Shown here piece after piece: positions 16,335-24,286 of a stretch of 64,000 nucleotides of DNA. The notes beneath the pieces were generated by a model, which made no database searches, was not told the DNA's origin, and saw nothing but the letters and a program-made list of their open reading frames with translations. This DNA comes from Flavobacterium sasangense DSM 21067. GTDB taxonomy: Bacteria > Bacteroidota > Bacteroidia > Flavobacteriales > Flavobacteriaceae. The stretch lies in the NCBI RefSeq assembly GCF_000686885.1, contig NZ_JMLU01000003.1, positions 124,001 through 188,000 on the forward strand. Direction: 5' to 3'. Positions within the stretch are counted from its first letter, which is position 1. Every line of letters begins with the position of its first letter. Made by a program: the position numbers and the translations under genes.

Positions 16335-16820
16335 TTATTTTCTATTCAAATCTACCATTTTGATTGCAGCAATAGCGGCTTCCACCCCTTTATTTCCGTG
16401 TTTTCCACCACTTCTATCTAACGATTGTTGCATATTGTTATCGGTTAAAACACAAAAGATAGTTGGTACATCATATAAAAGATTTAAGTCTTTCATTCCT
16501 TGCGTAACACCTTCGCAAACAAACTCAAAATGCATGGTTTCACCTTTAATTACACAACCAATTACAATTACAGCATCAAGCTCTAATTTTTCGTGCATTT
16601 GGCGCGCTCCGAAAATCAACTCGAAACTTCCTGGTACGTTCCAACGTATGATATTTTCTGGTAAAGCACCACAATCGGTCAAAGCTGCAAAAGCTCCATT
16701 ATACAAACCTTCTGTTACTTGTTCGTTCCATTCTGAAACAACAATCCCAAACCGAAAATCTTTCGCGTTTGGGATTGTGTTTTTATCGTAATTGGATAAA
16801 TTTTTATTTTCTGTTGCCAT
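16335..16820 (-). CDS. ribH: 6,7-dimethyl-8-ribityllumazine synthase
   Basis: A 161-residue lumazine synthase. The FRFGIVVSEWNEQVTEG start, the VPGSFEL substrate motif, and VIGCVIKGETMHFEFVCEG with the conserved His identify it. It condenses 5-amino-6-ribitylaminouracil with dihydroxybutanone phosphate in riboflavin biosynthesis and normally assembles as pentamers or icosahedra. It begins two bases after the stop of the YfgM-like gene and ends at a clear terminator, so the two form an operon. Confidence 0.95.
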   Translation of the reverse strand: MATENKNLSNYDKNTIPNAKDFRFGIVVSEWNEQVTEGLYNGAFAALTDCGALPENIIRWNVPGSFELIFGARQMHEKLELDAVIVIGCVIKGETMHFEFVCEGVTQGMKDLNLLYDVPTIFCVLTDNNMQQSLDRSGGKHGNKGVEAAIAAIKMVDLNRK

Positions 16821-16822
16821 TA

Positions 16823-17608
16823 TTATTCTGTCATTGCAATGAAAGCGTCAATATTCATTCCTTCTTTAGAAGTTTCATATTTTTCTTTGATTTCTACAAA
16901 TAACTTGTTAGCCTCTGCTTTTTTTCCTGCAGTCACATATAACTGAGCTGCTTTAAACAAGTATCTTGGCGTAGTAAAATCATTTTCAGAAGCTTCAGCA
17001 GCTTGCTTGTAGTAAGAAATCGCATCATCCACTTTGTTAGTTTCGGATAAAGCATCTCCGATAGCTCCTAAAGCGATTGGTTTTAAAACAGCATCATCCG
17101 ATTTAAATTTTTCTAAATAAGCAATAGCATTTTTAAAATCACCTAAATTTAAATAAGCCATACCAGCGTGGTAATTAGCTAAATTTCCAGCTGCTGTTCC
17201 TGAATATTGTTCCGCTACTGCAAGGAAACCTAATTTACCTTCACCCCCTTTAAGTGCTAAATTGTATAATGAATCGTTTTTCTCTGTAGCATCAACTGCT
17301 TGTTGAAAGAATTGTTGTGCTTGAAAAATTTCATTTGCTGCTTTTTCTTCTTTAGGCTCAACAACAAAACGATTGAATAATAAGTATCCTAATGTTCCAA
17401 TCGCAATTGCACCTACAATACCTAAAAGTAATTTTTGATTTTTAGCTACCCAATCCTCAGTTTTTGAAGCTGTTTCATCTAAAGTATTGAAAACCTCTGC
17501 TGTAGTACTATCTTGTACATCTACTGCTTCTACTTCTTCAAACTCGTTTTCAACTTTTGCTTCTTCAGGTTTTGGAGCTTTGTAACCTCTTTTGTTATAT
17601 GTTGCCAT
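16823..17608 (-). CDS. YfgM-like TPR protein with one membrane helix
   Basis: A 261-residue protein. A polar, acidic N-terminus (~residues 1-60), one transmembrane helix (LLLGIVGAIAIGTLGYLLFN) and a periplasmic TPR domain (FQAQQFFQQAVDATEKNDSL, YHAGMAYLNLGDFKNAIAYL, GDALSETNKVDDAISYYKQA). This layout matches YfgM-type ancillary Sec/chaperone-network proteins; that role is not proven in Bacteroidota. It is cotranscribed with ribH. Confidence 0.82.
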   Translation of the reverse strand: MATYNKRGYKAPKPEEAKVENEFEEVEAVDVQDSTTAEVFNTLDETASKTEDWVAKNQKLLLGIVGAIAIGTLGYLLFNRFVVEPKEEKAANEIFQAQQFFQQAVDATEKNDSLYNLALKGGEGKLGFLAVAEQYSGTAAGNLANYHAGMAYLNLGDFKNAIAYLEKFKSDDAVLKPIALGAIGDALSETNKVDDAISYYKQAAEASENDFTTPRYLFKAAQLYVTAGKKAEANKLFVEIKEKYETSKEGMNIDAFIAMTE

Positions 17609-17630
17609 TTATTTTTAATTTAATGAGGTG

Positions 17631-17638
17631 CAAAAATA
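17631..17638 (-). promoter_or_regulatory. -7 box for the YfgM-like gene and ribH
   Basis: TATTTTTG on the minus strand (17638-17631) is an exact TAnnTTTG match, 22 bases before the ATG. No clear TTTG lies at the usual distance upstream. Confidence 0.45.
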
Positions 17639-17693
17639 TAATTTTTATTAAAATTTAAAACCATTTTTGTAGATATTTTTAAGATTTTCAATT

Positions 17694-17701
17694 TACTTTT
17701 G
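17694..17701 (+). promoter_or_regulatory. -7 box of recF
   Basis: TACTTTTG, exact TAnnTTTG match; a TTTG at 17666-17669 lies 24 bases upstream, slightly long for a -33 element. Confidence 0.5.
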
Positions 17702-17743
17702 CAGGAAGTCTTACTTTTTATCATCTAACAACCCTTATTTATT

Positions 17744-18823
17744 GTGTTTTTAAAACAGTTATCTTTACTTAATTATAAGAATTTAGCCCAAATCGAATTT
17801 GATTTTGACGCTAAAATCAATTGTTTTGTTGGAAAAAACGGCGTTGGAAAAACCAATATTTTAGATGCTATTTACCATTTAGCTTATGGAAAAAGCTATT
17901 TCAATCCGTTAGCAGTTCAAAATATCAAACATGGCGAAGAGTTTTTTGTAATTGATGCTTTACTTGAAAAAAACGGCAAAGAAGAAAAAATCGTTTGCAG
18001 TTTAAAAAAAGGGCAAAAGAAAACCATCAAACGTAACGGAAAAGTTTACGAAAAACTTTCTGAACATTTGGGATTAATTCCTTTGGTGATTATTTCTCCT
18101 TCTGATGCCGATTTGATTGTGGAAGGAAGTGAAACAAGAAGAAAATTTATTGATAGTGTTATTGGAACTTTAGACAACCAATATTTACAATTGCTGATTC
18201 AATATCAAAAAACGTTAGCGCAGCGCAATGCTCTATTGAAATACTTCGCTTTAAACCAAACTTTTGATGAAGATAATTTAGCTATTTACAACGAATTATT
18301 AAGCGAAACCGGGCAATTAATCTTCGAAAAAAGAAACCAGTTTCTTAACGATTTCATTCCGATTTTCCAAAAGCATCACACCAATATTTCGGGAGGAAAT
18401 GAATCGGTTGCTTTACGTTATGAAAGTCAATTATTCGAAAAAGAATTACTTTCACTTTTAGAAGAATCGCTTCAAAAAGATAGAATTATTCAATATACGA
18501 GTTCTGGAATTCACAAAGACGATTTGGTTTTTGAAATTGATGGTTTCCCAATTAAAAAATTTGGTTCGCAAGGCCAACAGAAATCTTTTTTGATTGCTCT
18601 GAAATTGGCACAATTTGAGTTCATGAAAAAACAAAGTGGTGAATTGCCTATTTTACTTTTTGATGATATTTTCGATAAATTAGATGAAACACGTGTGCAA
18701 AAAATTGTCACCATGGTAAATGATGCCGTTTTTGGACAAATTTTTATTTCTGACACTCATGCTGAACGAACAGAGATGATTATTAAAGAAACACATCAAT
18801 CTTATAAAATATTTCCGATTTAA
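17744..18823 (+). CDS. recF: DNA replication and repair protein RecF
   Basis: A 359-residue SMC-like ATPase. Walker A is [20 protein letters not shown], the signature region is [17 protein letters not shown], and Walker B with D-loop is [24 protein letters not shown] is also typical. RecF helps load RecA at gaps with RecO and RecR. The start is GTG ([13 protein letters not shown] follows); no ATG is available upstream in frame and a -7 box lies 43 bases before. It is divergent from the YfgM-like gene. Confidence 0.93.
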   Translation: MFLKQLSLLNYKNLAQIEFDFDAKINCFVGKNGVGKTNILDAIYHLAYGKSYFNPLAVQNIKHGEEFFVIDALLEKNGKEEKIVCSLKKGQKKTIKRNGKVYEKLSEHLGLIPLVIISPSDADLIVEGSETRRKFIDSVIGTLDNQYLQLLIQYQKTLAQRNALLKYFALNQTFDEDNLAIYNELLSETGQLIFEKRNQFLNDFIPIFQKHHTNISGGNESVALRYESQLFEKELLSLLEESLQKDRIIQYTSSGIHKDDLVFEIDGFPIKKFGSQGQQKSFLIALKLAQFEFMKKQSGELPILLFDDIFDKLDETRVQKIVTMVNDAVFGQIFISDTHAERTEMIIKETHQSYKIFPI

Positions 18824-18839
18824 ATTTCAATAATTTTTA

Positions 18840-18895
18840 GGAACACAGATGGAACAGATTTTAAAAATTATTAAAATTTCTTTAATCTGTGTTCC
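18840..18895. repeat. Inverted repeat GGAACACAGAT ... ATCTGTGTTCC
   Basis: GGAACACAGAT (18840-18850) pairs with ATCTGTGTTCC (18885-18895) around an AT-rich centre containing a second AACAGATT. The right arm with its AAAAA tail recurs at 20179-20195. This could fold into a hairpin after recF, but it looks more like a dispersed repeat than a terminator. Confidence 0.6.
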
Positions 18896-18920
18896 AAAAA
18901 AAATGCTCCATAATGTTGAA

Positions 18921-18951
18921 TTTGAAAATTACCACATAAACATTACATTTG
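18921..18951 (+). promoter_or_regulatory. Promoter of murB
   Basis: TTTG (18921-18924), exactly 19 bases, then TACATTTG (18944-18951): a textbook Bacteroidota promoter. It rules out a TTG start at 18949 and supports the ATG at 18967. Confidence 0.75.
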
Positions 18952-18966
18952 AAAAAAATTATTCTA

Positions 18967-19974
18967 ATGCATATTCAAACCAATTTCTCTTTAAAAAACT
19001 ATAATACTTTTGGAATTGAAGCTAAAGCTAAACAATTTGTTTCTGTTTCTTCTATCGATGAATTAAAAGAAGTATTGACCGCTAACAACGATATTTTTAT
19101 TTTGGGTGGCGGAAGCAATATGTTGTTAACGCAAGACATTCAAAAATTAGTCGTTCATGTGAATTTAAAAGGAAGAGAAATTGTAGAAGAAAATGATGAT
19201 TTTGCTATCGTAAAAGCACAAGCTGGTGAAAATTGGCATGAATTTGTACTTTGGTGCATCAACCAAAATTTCGGTGGAATTGAGAATTTATCATTGATTC
19301 CAGGAAATGTAGGCACAACTCCAATACAAAATATTGGTGCTTATGGTATTGAAATTAAAGATACGATGTTTTCTTGCGATGCTTTAAACCTGAAAACATT
19401 AGAAATTGAGACTTTCACAAACGCACAATGCAAATTTGAATACCGTGAAAGTGTTTTCAAAAACGAATTGAAAAATCAGTACATCATTACTTCGGTTAGT
19501 TTTAAATTAACGAAGATAAATCATAAAGTTTCCACAACTTATGGCGCTATTGAAACCGAATTAAAACAAAACGGAATCGAAAACCCAACTTTAAAAGACG
19601 TTAGCAACGCTGTAATTGCTATACGTCAAAGTAAATTACCTGACCCAAAAGAATTAGGTAACAGTGGAAGTTTCTTCAAAAACCCGATTATTCCCAAAGA
19701 AACTTACGAAAAAGCAAAAGCACTTCATCCAGAAATGCCACATTATGTAGTTTCTGAAACCGAAGTAAAAGTACCTGCGGGTTGGTTAATTGAACAAGCT
19801 GGCTTTAAAGGAAAACGTTTTGGTGATGCCGGAGTTCATAAAAATCAAGCCTTAGTTTTAGTGAATTATGGAACGGCAACTGGAGCCGAAATTGTAGCGC
19901 TATCTAAAAATATCCAACAAACGATTTTAGAAAAATTTGGAATTGCGATAGAAGCGGAAGTTAACATTATTTAG
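18967..19974 (+). CDS. murB: UDP-N-acetylenolpyruvoylglucosamine reductase
   Basis: A 335-residue MurB. The FAD-binding GGGSNMLL, the GTTPIQNIGAYGIEI segment, EYRESVFK, the catalytic GSFFKNP serine loop and AGWLIEQAGFKGKRFGDAGVH are all present. It reduces the enolpyruvyl group of UDP-GlcNAc-enolpyruvate with NADPH to give UDP-MurNAc. The start at 18967 (MHIQTNFSLKNYNTFG) was chosen from the promoter position. It is the E. coli-like type, with the Tyr-containing insert. It appears monocistronic. Confidence 0.95.
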   Translation: MHIQTNFSLKNYNTFGIEAKAKQFVSVSSIDELKEVLTANNDIFILGGGSNMLLTQDIQKLVVHVNLKGREIVEENDDFAIVKAQAGENWHEFVLWCINQNFGGIENLSLIPGNVGTTPIQNIGAYGIEIKDTMFSCDALNLKTLEIETFTNAQCKFEYRESVFKNELKNQYIITSVSFKLTKINHKVSTTYGAIETELKQNGIENPTLKDVSNAVIAIRQSKLPDPKELGNSGSFFKNPIIPKETYEKAKALHPEMPHYVVSETEVKVPAGWLIEQAGFKGKRFGDAGVHKNQALVLVNYGTATGAEIVALSKNIQQTILEKFGIAIEAEVNII

Positions 19975-20254
19975 TTGGGAGAAGAAAGTTGGGAGTTTAA
20001 AATCTTGGCGTGCTTTTTTAAACACATAGACACATTATAGATTTGTTTTGTGTTGATTTTAGGCATTTCACTTTTCATAGGCAACATAAGAAATCCGTTT
20101 AAATCTGCGTTTTGCATTAGCAAATCTGTTCTATCCGCGTGCTAAATTTTCTAACTTTAAAGATTTCTTCCATTTCTTAAATCTGTGTTCCAAAAATTTT
20201 GAATTTGTTTTTGAGATTTGTTTGGAATTTGGGATTTGTTATTTGGATTTTAAT
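19975..20254. repeat. Gene-free stretch with degenerate short repeats
   Basis: About 300 bases without a gene. It holds decayed copies of AATCTGTGTTCC/AATCTGCGTT-like words (around 20101, 20127 and 20179-20195), a CATAGACACATTATAG-like stretch, and then a run of TTTGTTTTTGAGATTTG, TTTGGAATTTGGGATTTG and TTATTTGGATTT words (20205-20250) with a period near 7-9. No ORF or RNA gene was recognised. The T-rich run leads straight into the promoter of the next gene. Confidence 0.5.
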
Positions 20255-20262
20255 TAATTTTG
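20255..20262 (+). promoter_or_regulatory. -7 box of the small membrane protein gene
   Basis: TAATTTTG, exact TAnnTTTG match, 19 bases before the ATG at 20282. The upstream -33 region is formed by the TTTG-rich periodic repeat. Confidence 0.5.
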
Positions 20263-20281
20263 CAGTTCAAAATAGAAAAAG

Positions 20282-20485
20282 ATGAAACTTGTATTAGTAA
20301 CCATTGGACTTTTAGGACTTGCGTTTGCAGGTATCGCGATAAAAATTTGGGCAAAAAAAGACGGGAAATTCGCTGGAACTTGTGCTAGCCAAAGTCCGTT
20401 TTTGAACAAAGATGGAGAAAACTGTAGCTACTGCGGAAAAACTCCAGAACAAATGAAAGACTGCAGCGAACCTTCGCACTCTTAA
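20282..20485 (+). CDS. Small membrane protein with a Cys motif
   Basis: A 67-residue protein. Residues 3-24 form one hydrophobic helix (LVLVTIGLLGLAFAGIAIKI), followed by a polar domain with four cysteines: one in FAGTCASQSP, two in the CSYCGK motif and one in MKDCSEP. The CxxC pattern could bind a metal or a disulfide. The function is unknown. It lies 12 bases before the glycosyltransferase gene on the same strand and is probably cotranscribed. Confidence 0.75.
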   Translation: MKLVLVTIGLLGLAFAGIAIKIWAKKDGKFAGTCASQSPFLNKDGENCSYCGKTPEQMKDCSEPSHS

Positions 20486-20497
20486 TTTTCAAAATTT

Positions 20498-21607
20498 ATG
20501 ATACTAACAATACTCTTAATCGCTTTTGCGGTTATCGTGTTTATTCAATTTATTTATTACCTTTTTATTTTCGGAAAATTCTCATTTGGTAAAAAAACCG
20601 AAGGAACTCCGAAACGTTTACCTATTTCTATCATTGTTTGTGCTAAAAACGAAGAAGAAAATATCAAAAAGTATTTTCAAACTTTGGTTACCCAAAACTA
20701 TCCTGATTACGAAATTGTCTTAATTGACGATGCTTCGAGCGATGAAACTTTGGAATTATTTGAAAGTTACGAAAAACAATATGCGAATATAAAGTTGGTA
20801 AAAGTTCAAAACAATGAAGCGTTTTGGGGTAATAAAAAATTCGCGCTAACCTTAGGAATTAAAGCCGCAAAAAACGAATATTTAGTATTTACCGATGCGG
20901 ATTGTTATCCAGCTTCAAACGATTGGTTGTTGCAAATTTCAACTCAATTCACAAAAGAAAAAACAATTGTTTTAGGTTATGGCGCTTACGAAAAAGTGAA
21001 GAATTCATTCCTAAACAAAATCATTCGTTTTGAAACAATGTTAACCGCTACACAATATTTTTCTTGGGCAAAAATCGGCAAACCTTATATGGGTGTTGGG
21101 CGCAATTTAGCTTACAAAAAAGAAGAATTCTTCAATGTTCGCGGTTTTATGGATCACATGAAAATTCGTTCGGGTGATGATGATTTATTTATCAATCAAG
21201 CAGCTACAAAAAAGAATACCGCAATTTTATATACTCCTGAAAGTTTTACATTTTCGGAACCAAAAACTACTTTTTCGTCTTGGGTGTACCAAAAAAGAAG
21301 ACACGCTACAACTGCGAAATTCTACAAAGGATTTGATAAATTTCAATTGGGATTATTTTTCTTTAGTCAGTTTTGGTTTTTAGTTTTAGCGATAATTTTA
21401 TTAGCGTTTCAATTCCAATGGATGATTGTGACTGGAATTATCGTTTTTAGATATTTATTCTCTTGGATTTCTTTAGGTTATGCCGCTGGAAAATTAAAAG
21501 AAAAAGATGTTATGTATTGGTATCCAATTATCGAAATTGTACTTATCTTTACACAACTGAGCGTATTTTTTAGAAACCTCATCTCAAAACCTGTACATTG
21601 GAAGTAA
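20498..21607 (+). CDS. Membrane glycosyltransferase family 2
   Basis: A 369-residue GT2 enzyme. An N-terminal helix (LTILLIAFAVIVFIQFIYYL) is followed by the GT-A domain: ISIIVCAKNEEENI, VLIDDASSDET, and FTDADCYPAS as the DxD-type metal motif. A YQKRRH element and two or three C-terminal helices (LGLFFFSQFWFLVLAIIL onward) complete it. It probably adds a sugar to a lipid or surface glycan at the inner membrane. The acceptor is unknown. The 3' end overlaps the sigma factor start by ten bases. Confidence 0.9.
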   Translation: MILTILLIAFAVIVFIQFIYYLFIFGKFSFGKKTEGTPKRLPISIIVCAKNEEENIKKYFQTLVTQNYPDYEIVLIDDASSDETLELFESYEKQYANIKLVKVQNNEAFWGNKKFALTLGIKAAKNEYLVFTDADCYPASNDWLLQISTQFTKEKTIVLGYGAYEKVKNSFLNKIIRFETMLTATQYFSWAKIGKPYMGVGRNLAYKKEEFFNVRGFMDHMKIRSGDDDLFINQAATKKNTAILYTPESFTFSEPKTTFSSWVYQKRRHATTAKFYKGFDKFQLGLFFFSQFWFLVLAIILLAFQFQWMIVTGIIVFRYLFSWISLGYAAGKLKEKDVMYWYPIIEIVLIFTQLSVFFRNLISKPVHWK

Positions 21608-22161
21608 ATTCGGTCATTATTCAAGAAAATATTGAAAAAGCAAAAAAGGGAGACCAAGTTGCTTTCACGTTTTTATTGGATTTTTTCTGGAATGAAGTGT
21701 ACGGATTCATGCTAAAACGCACCGAAAACGAAACCGACACCGAAGACATCGTAATCGAAACTTTCGCAAAAGCGTTTGATAAAATCGCGACGTACAATCC
21801 CGAATACGGATTTAATACTTGGTTGATTGCGATTGCAAAAAACGTTCATATTGATATGCTTCGCAAAAAGAAATCTTCTTTATTTATTGAAATGAACGAC
21901 GAAGAAGATCATCAAGCCTACAGTGTTGCCGACGAATCGAATTCCGCTGAAGATGAATTGATTATAGAGCAAAATTTAGCCCAATTACTACAATACATCA
22001 AACAATTGAAACCTGCTTATCAGGAAGTCATTCAAATGCGTTATTTCCAAGAAATGACCTACCAAGAAATGGCAGAACAAATTGATGAACCGCTGAACAA
22101 CATCAAAATTAAACTGCTTCGAGCTAAGAAATTATTGGCGGAGATTATTTCGGGGAAGTAA
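21598..22161 (+). CDS. RNA polymerase sigma factor, ECF-type sigma-70 family
   Basis: A 187-residue sigma factor with region 2 (FMLKRTENETDTEDIVIETF, NPEYGFNTWLIAIAKN) and region 4 (LKPAYQEVIQMRYFQEMTYQ, EPLNNIKIKLLRAKKLL). The start appears to be TTG overlapping the end of the glycosyltransferase gene; no ATG is available near the N-terminus, so the two genes are translationally linked. No anti-sigma gene follows, which is unusual for ECF systems, though sigma factors of this short type without a partner occur in Bacteroidota. Confidence 0.9.
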   Translation: MEVNSVIIQENIEKAKKGDQVAFTFLLDFFWNEVYGFMLKRTENETDTEDIVIETFAKAFDKIATYNPEYGFNTWLIAIAKNVHIDMLRKKKSSLFIEMNDEEDHQAYSVADESNSAEDELIIEQNLAQLLQYIKQLKPAYQEVIQMRYFQEMTYQEMAEQIDEPLNNIKIKLLRAKKLLAEIISGK

Positions 22162-22194
22162 TCCACTTTTACATTTCCTAAAACTTTCCTAAAG

Positions 22195-22242
22195 TTTTCT
22201 CATTTTCTAAATTCATACTTCAAAATTCTAAATTTCATATCG
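22195..22242. repeat. Quasi-periodic TTCTAAATTCATACTTCAAAA spacer before lipA
   Basis: CATTTTCTAAATTCATACTT and CAAAATTCTAAATTTCATAT words alternate with a period of about 9-10 bases and end directly at the lipA -7 box. Confidence 0.4.
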
Positions 22243-22250
22243 TATCTTTG
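22243..22250 (+). promoter_or_regulatory. -7 box of lipA
   Basis: TATCTTTG, exact TAnnTTTG match, 18 bases before the ATG at 22269. The -33 region is occupied by the periodic repeat and has no clear TTTG. Confidence 0.6.
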
Positions 22251-22268
22251 CCTATCAAAATTTTGATT

Positions 22269-23144
22269 ATGGACACGGCTATTGACAATGTTTTTCCACC
22301 AAGAGAACCCAAACCAAAATGGTTACGCGTAAAATTACCAACAGGTAAAAACTACACTGAACTTAGAGGTTTAGTAGACAAATACAAACTGAATACGATT
22401 TGTACTTCGGGAAGTTGTCCTAATATGGGCGAATGTTGGGGCGAAGGAACAGCAACTTTCATGATTTTAGGAAATATTTGCACGCGTTCGTGCGGCTTTT
22501 GTGGTGTTAAAACTGGTCGCCCTGAAGATGTGGACTGGGACGAACCTGAAAAAGTAGCACGTTCTATCAAGATTATGAACATCAAACATGCGGTTATTAC
22601 TAGCGTAGATCGTGATGATTTAAAAGATATGGGTTCGATTATTTGGGCAGAAACCGTGAAAGCGATTCGCCGAATGAATCCAAATACAACATTAGAAACC
22701 TTAATTCCAGATTTTCAAGGCAACACGAGAAACTTAGATAGAATAATTGAAGTAGCTCCAGAGGTAGTTTCGCACAACATGGAAACCGTAAAACGTTTGA
22801 CTCGCGAAGTTCGTATTCAAGCGAAATATGAAAAAAGTTTGGAAGTTTTGCGTTACTTGAAAGAGCAAGGTATTAAAAGAACAAAATCGGGTATCATGTT
22901 AGGCTTAGGTGAAACGGAAGAAGAAGTAATTCAAGTTTTACACGATTTAGCCGACGCAAAAGTGGATATTGTAACCATTGGTCAGTACTTACAACCAAGT
23001 AAAAAACATTTACCAGTTAAAGAATACATCACGCCAGAACAATTTGCGAAATACGAACAAATAGGAAAAGAATTAGGTTTTAGACATGTGGAAAGTGGCG
23101 CTTTAGTGCGTTCGTCTTATCATGCTGAGAAACACATTCATTAA
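22269..23144 (+). CDS. lipA: Lipoyl synthase
   Basis: A 291-residue radical SAM enzyme. The auxiliary-cluster cysteines are in [12 protein letters not shown] and the radical SAM CxxxCxxC in [32 protein letters not shown] and [14 protein letters not shown] are also typical. It inserts two sulfur atoms into protein-bound octanoyl groups to make lipoyl cofactor. The start at 22269 (MDTAIDNVF) was chosen because the -7 box lies at 22243-22250, which excludes the TTG at 22248. Confidence 0.96.
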   Translation: MDTAIDNVFPPREPKPKWLRVKLPTGKNYTELRGLVDKYKLNTICTSGSCPNMGECWGEGTATFMILGNICTRSCGFCGVKTGRPEDVDWDEPEKVARSIKIMNIKHAVITSVDRDDLKDMGSIIWAETVKAIRRMNPNTTLETLIPDFQGNTRNLDRIIEVAPEVVSHNMETVKRLTREVRIQAKYEKSLEVLRYLKEQGIKRTKSGIMLGLGETEEEVIQVLHDLADAKVDIVTIGQYLQPSKKHLPVKEYITPEQFAKYEQIGKELGFRHVESGALVRSSYHAEKHIH

Positions 23145-23149
23145 TTTAG

Positions 23150-23190
23150 TGATTAGTGAAAAGTAATTAGTGAATAGCGAATTGAATTCT
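23150..23190. repeat. AGTGATTAGTGAAAAGTAATTAGTGAATAG repeat
   Basis: TAGTGA / TAGTGAATAG units repeat about every 9-10 bases between lipA and gapA. The same wording on the other strand (TTCACTATTCACTACTCACT) occurs at 30400-30430. Confidence 0.55.
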
Positions 23191-23216
23191 AGATAAAAAC
23201 CTGTAACAAAAAAGAC

Positions 23217-24227
23217 TTGAAACCTGAAACAAAAATAAAAATTGCTATTAATGGTTTTGGAAGAATTGGACGTAATTTGTTCCGATTGCTTTTGAATCAT
23301 CCTACTATTGAAGTGGTTGCCATAAACGACATTGCCGATAACAAAACAATGGCGCATTTGGTAAAATATGATAGCATTCACGGTGTTTTGAATCAGAAAG
23401 TTTCATTTTCTAACGATTCGATTAGTATTGACGATAAATCGTTTTTATTTTTTCACGAAAGAGAAATTAAAAATTTAGATTGGAAATCGGTAAACGTTGA
23501 TATTGTTATCGAATCGACGGGGAAATTCAAATCGTTTGAAGAGATTAACCAACATATTTTAGTTGGAGCGAAAAAAGTAATTCTTTCCGCACCTTCTGAA
23601 GTGGATGAAATAAAAACCGTAGTTTTAGGTGTAAACGAACACATTTTAGACGGAAGCGAAACTATTATTTCTAATGCAAGTTGCACGACCAACAACGCGG
23701 CTCCAATGATTAAAATCATTCAGGAATTGTGTGAAGTGGAACAAGCTTACATTACAACCATTCACTCTTACACTACAGACCAAAGTTTGCACGATCAACC
23801 ACATAAAGATTTACGTAGAGCTCGTGGCGCAGCACAATCGATTGTTCCTACAACAACTGGAGCAGCAAAAGCATTGACTAAGATATTCCCTGAATTAGAA
23901 GGAAAAATGGGCGGTTGTGGTATTCGCGTTCCAGTTCCAGATGGTTCATTGACGGATATTACTTTCAATGTAAAACGACAAGTTTCTATTGAAGAAATTA
24001 ATCAAGCGTTTAAAAAAGCTTCAGAAACTAATTTTAAAGGAATTTTAGATTATACGGAAGACCCAATTGTTTCCGTGGATATTATTGGGAATAAAAACTC
24101 TTGTTTATTTGATGCGCAATTAACCTCTGTAATTGACAAAATGGTTAAAATTGTAGGTTGGTACGACAATGAAATTGGCTATTCTTCTCGATTAATTGAC
24201 TTAATTACATTCGTTTCTAAAAAATAA
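23217..24227 (+). CDS. gap: Glyceraldehyde-3-phosphate dehydrogenase
   Basis: A 336-residue GAPDH. NAD-binding INGFGRIGRNLFR starts near residue 10, the catalytic Cys is in SNASCTTNNAAP (with Asn where many homologues have Cys), and RARGAAQSIVPTTTGAAKAL and WYDNEIGYSSR follow. It converts glyceraldehyde-3-phosphate to 1,3-bisphosphoglycerate. The start is a TTG that falls within a CTTGAAACCTGAAAC repeat-like stretch; no ATG is available upstream in frame. Flavobacteria often have two gap genes; this may be the second, gluconeogenic-type copy, which I cannot settle here. Confidence 0.92.
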   Translation: MKPETKIKIAINGFGRIGRNLFRLLLNHPTIEVVAINDIADNKTMAHLVKYDSIHGVLNQKVSFSNDSISIDDKSFLFFHEREIKNLDWKSVNVDIVIESTGKFKSFEEINQHILVGAKKVILSAPSEVDEIKTVVLGVNEHILDGSETIISNASCTTNNAAPMIKIIQELCEVEQAYITTIHSYTTDQSLHDQPHKDLRRARGAAQSIVPTTTGAAKALTKIFPELEGKMGGCGIRVPVPDGSLTDITFNVKRQVSIEEINQAFKKASETNFKGILDYTEDPIVSVDIIGNKNSCLFDAQLTSVIDKMVKIVGWYDNEIGYSSRLIDLITFVSKK

Positions 24228-24286
24228 AGTTTTTATTATCGCTAAAAAACTTTAAATTGCAGGGTTAAATTTAACTCAGGCATTTC

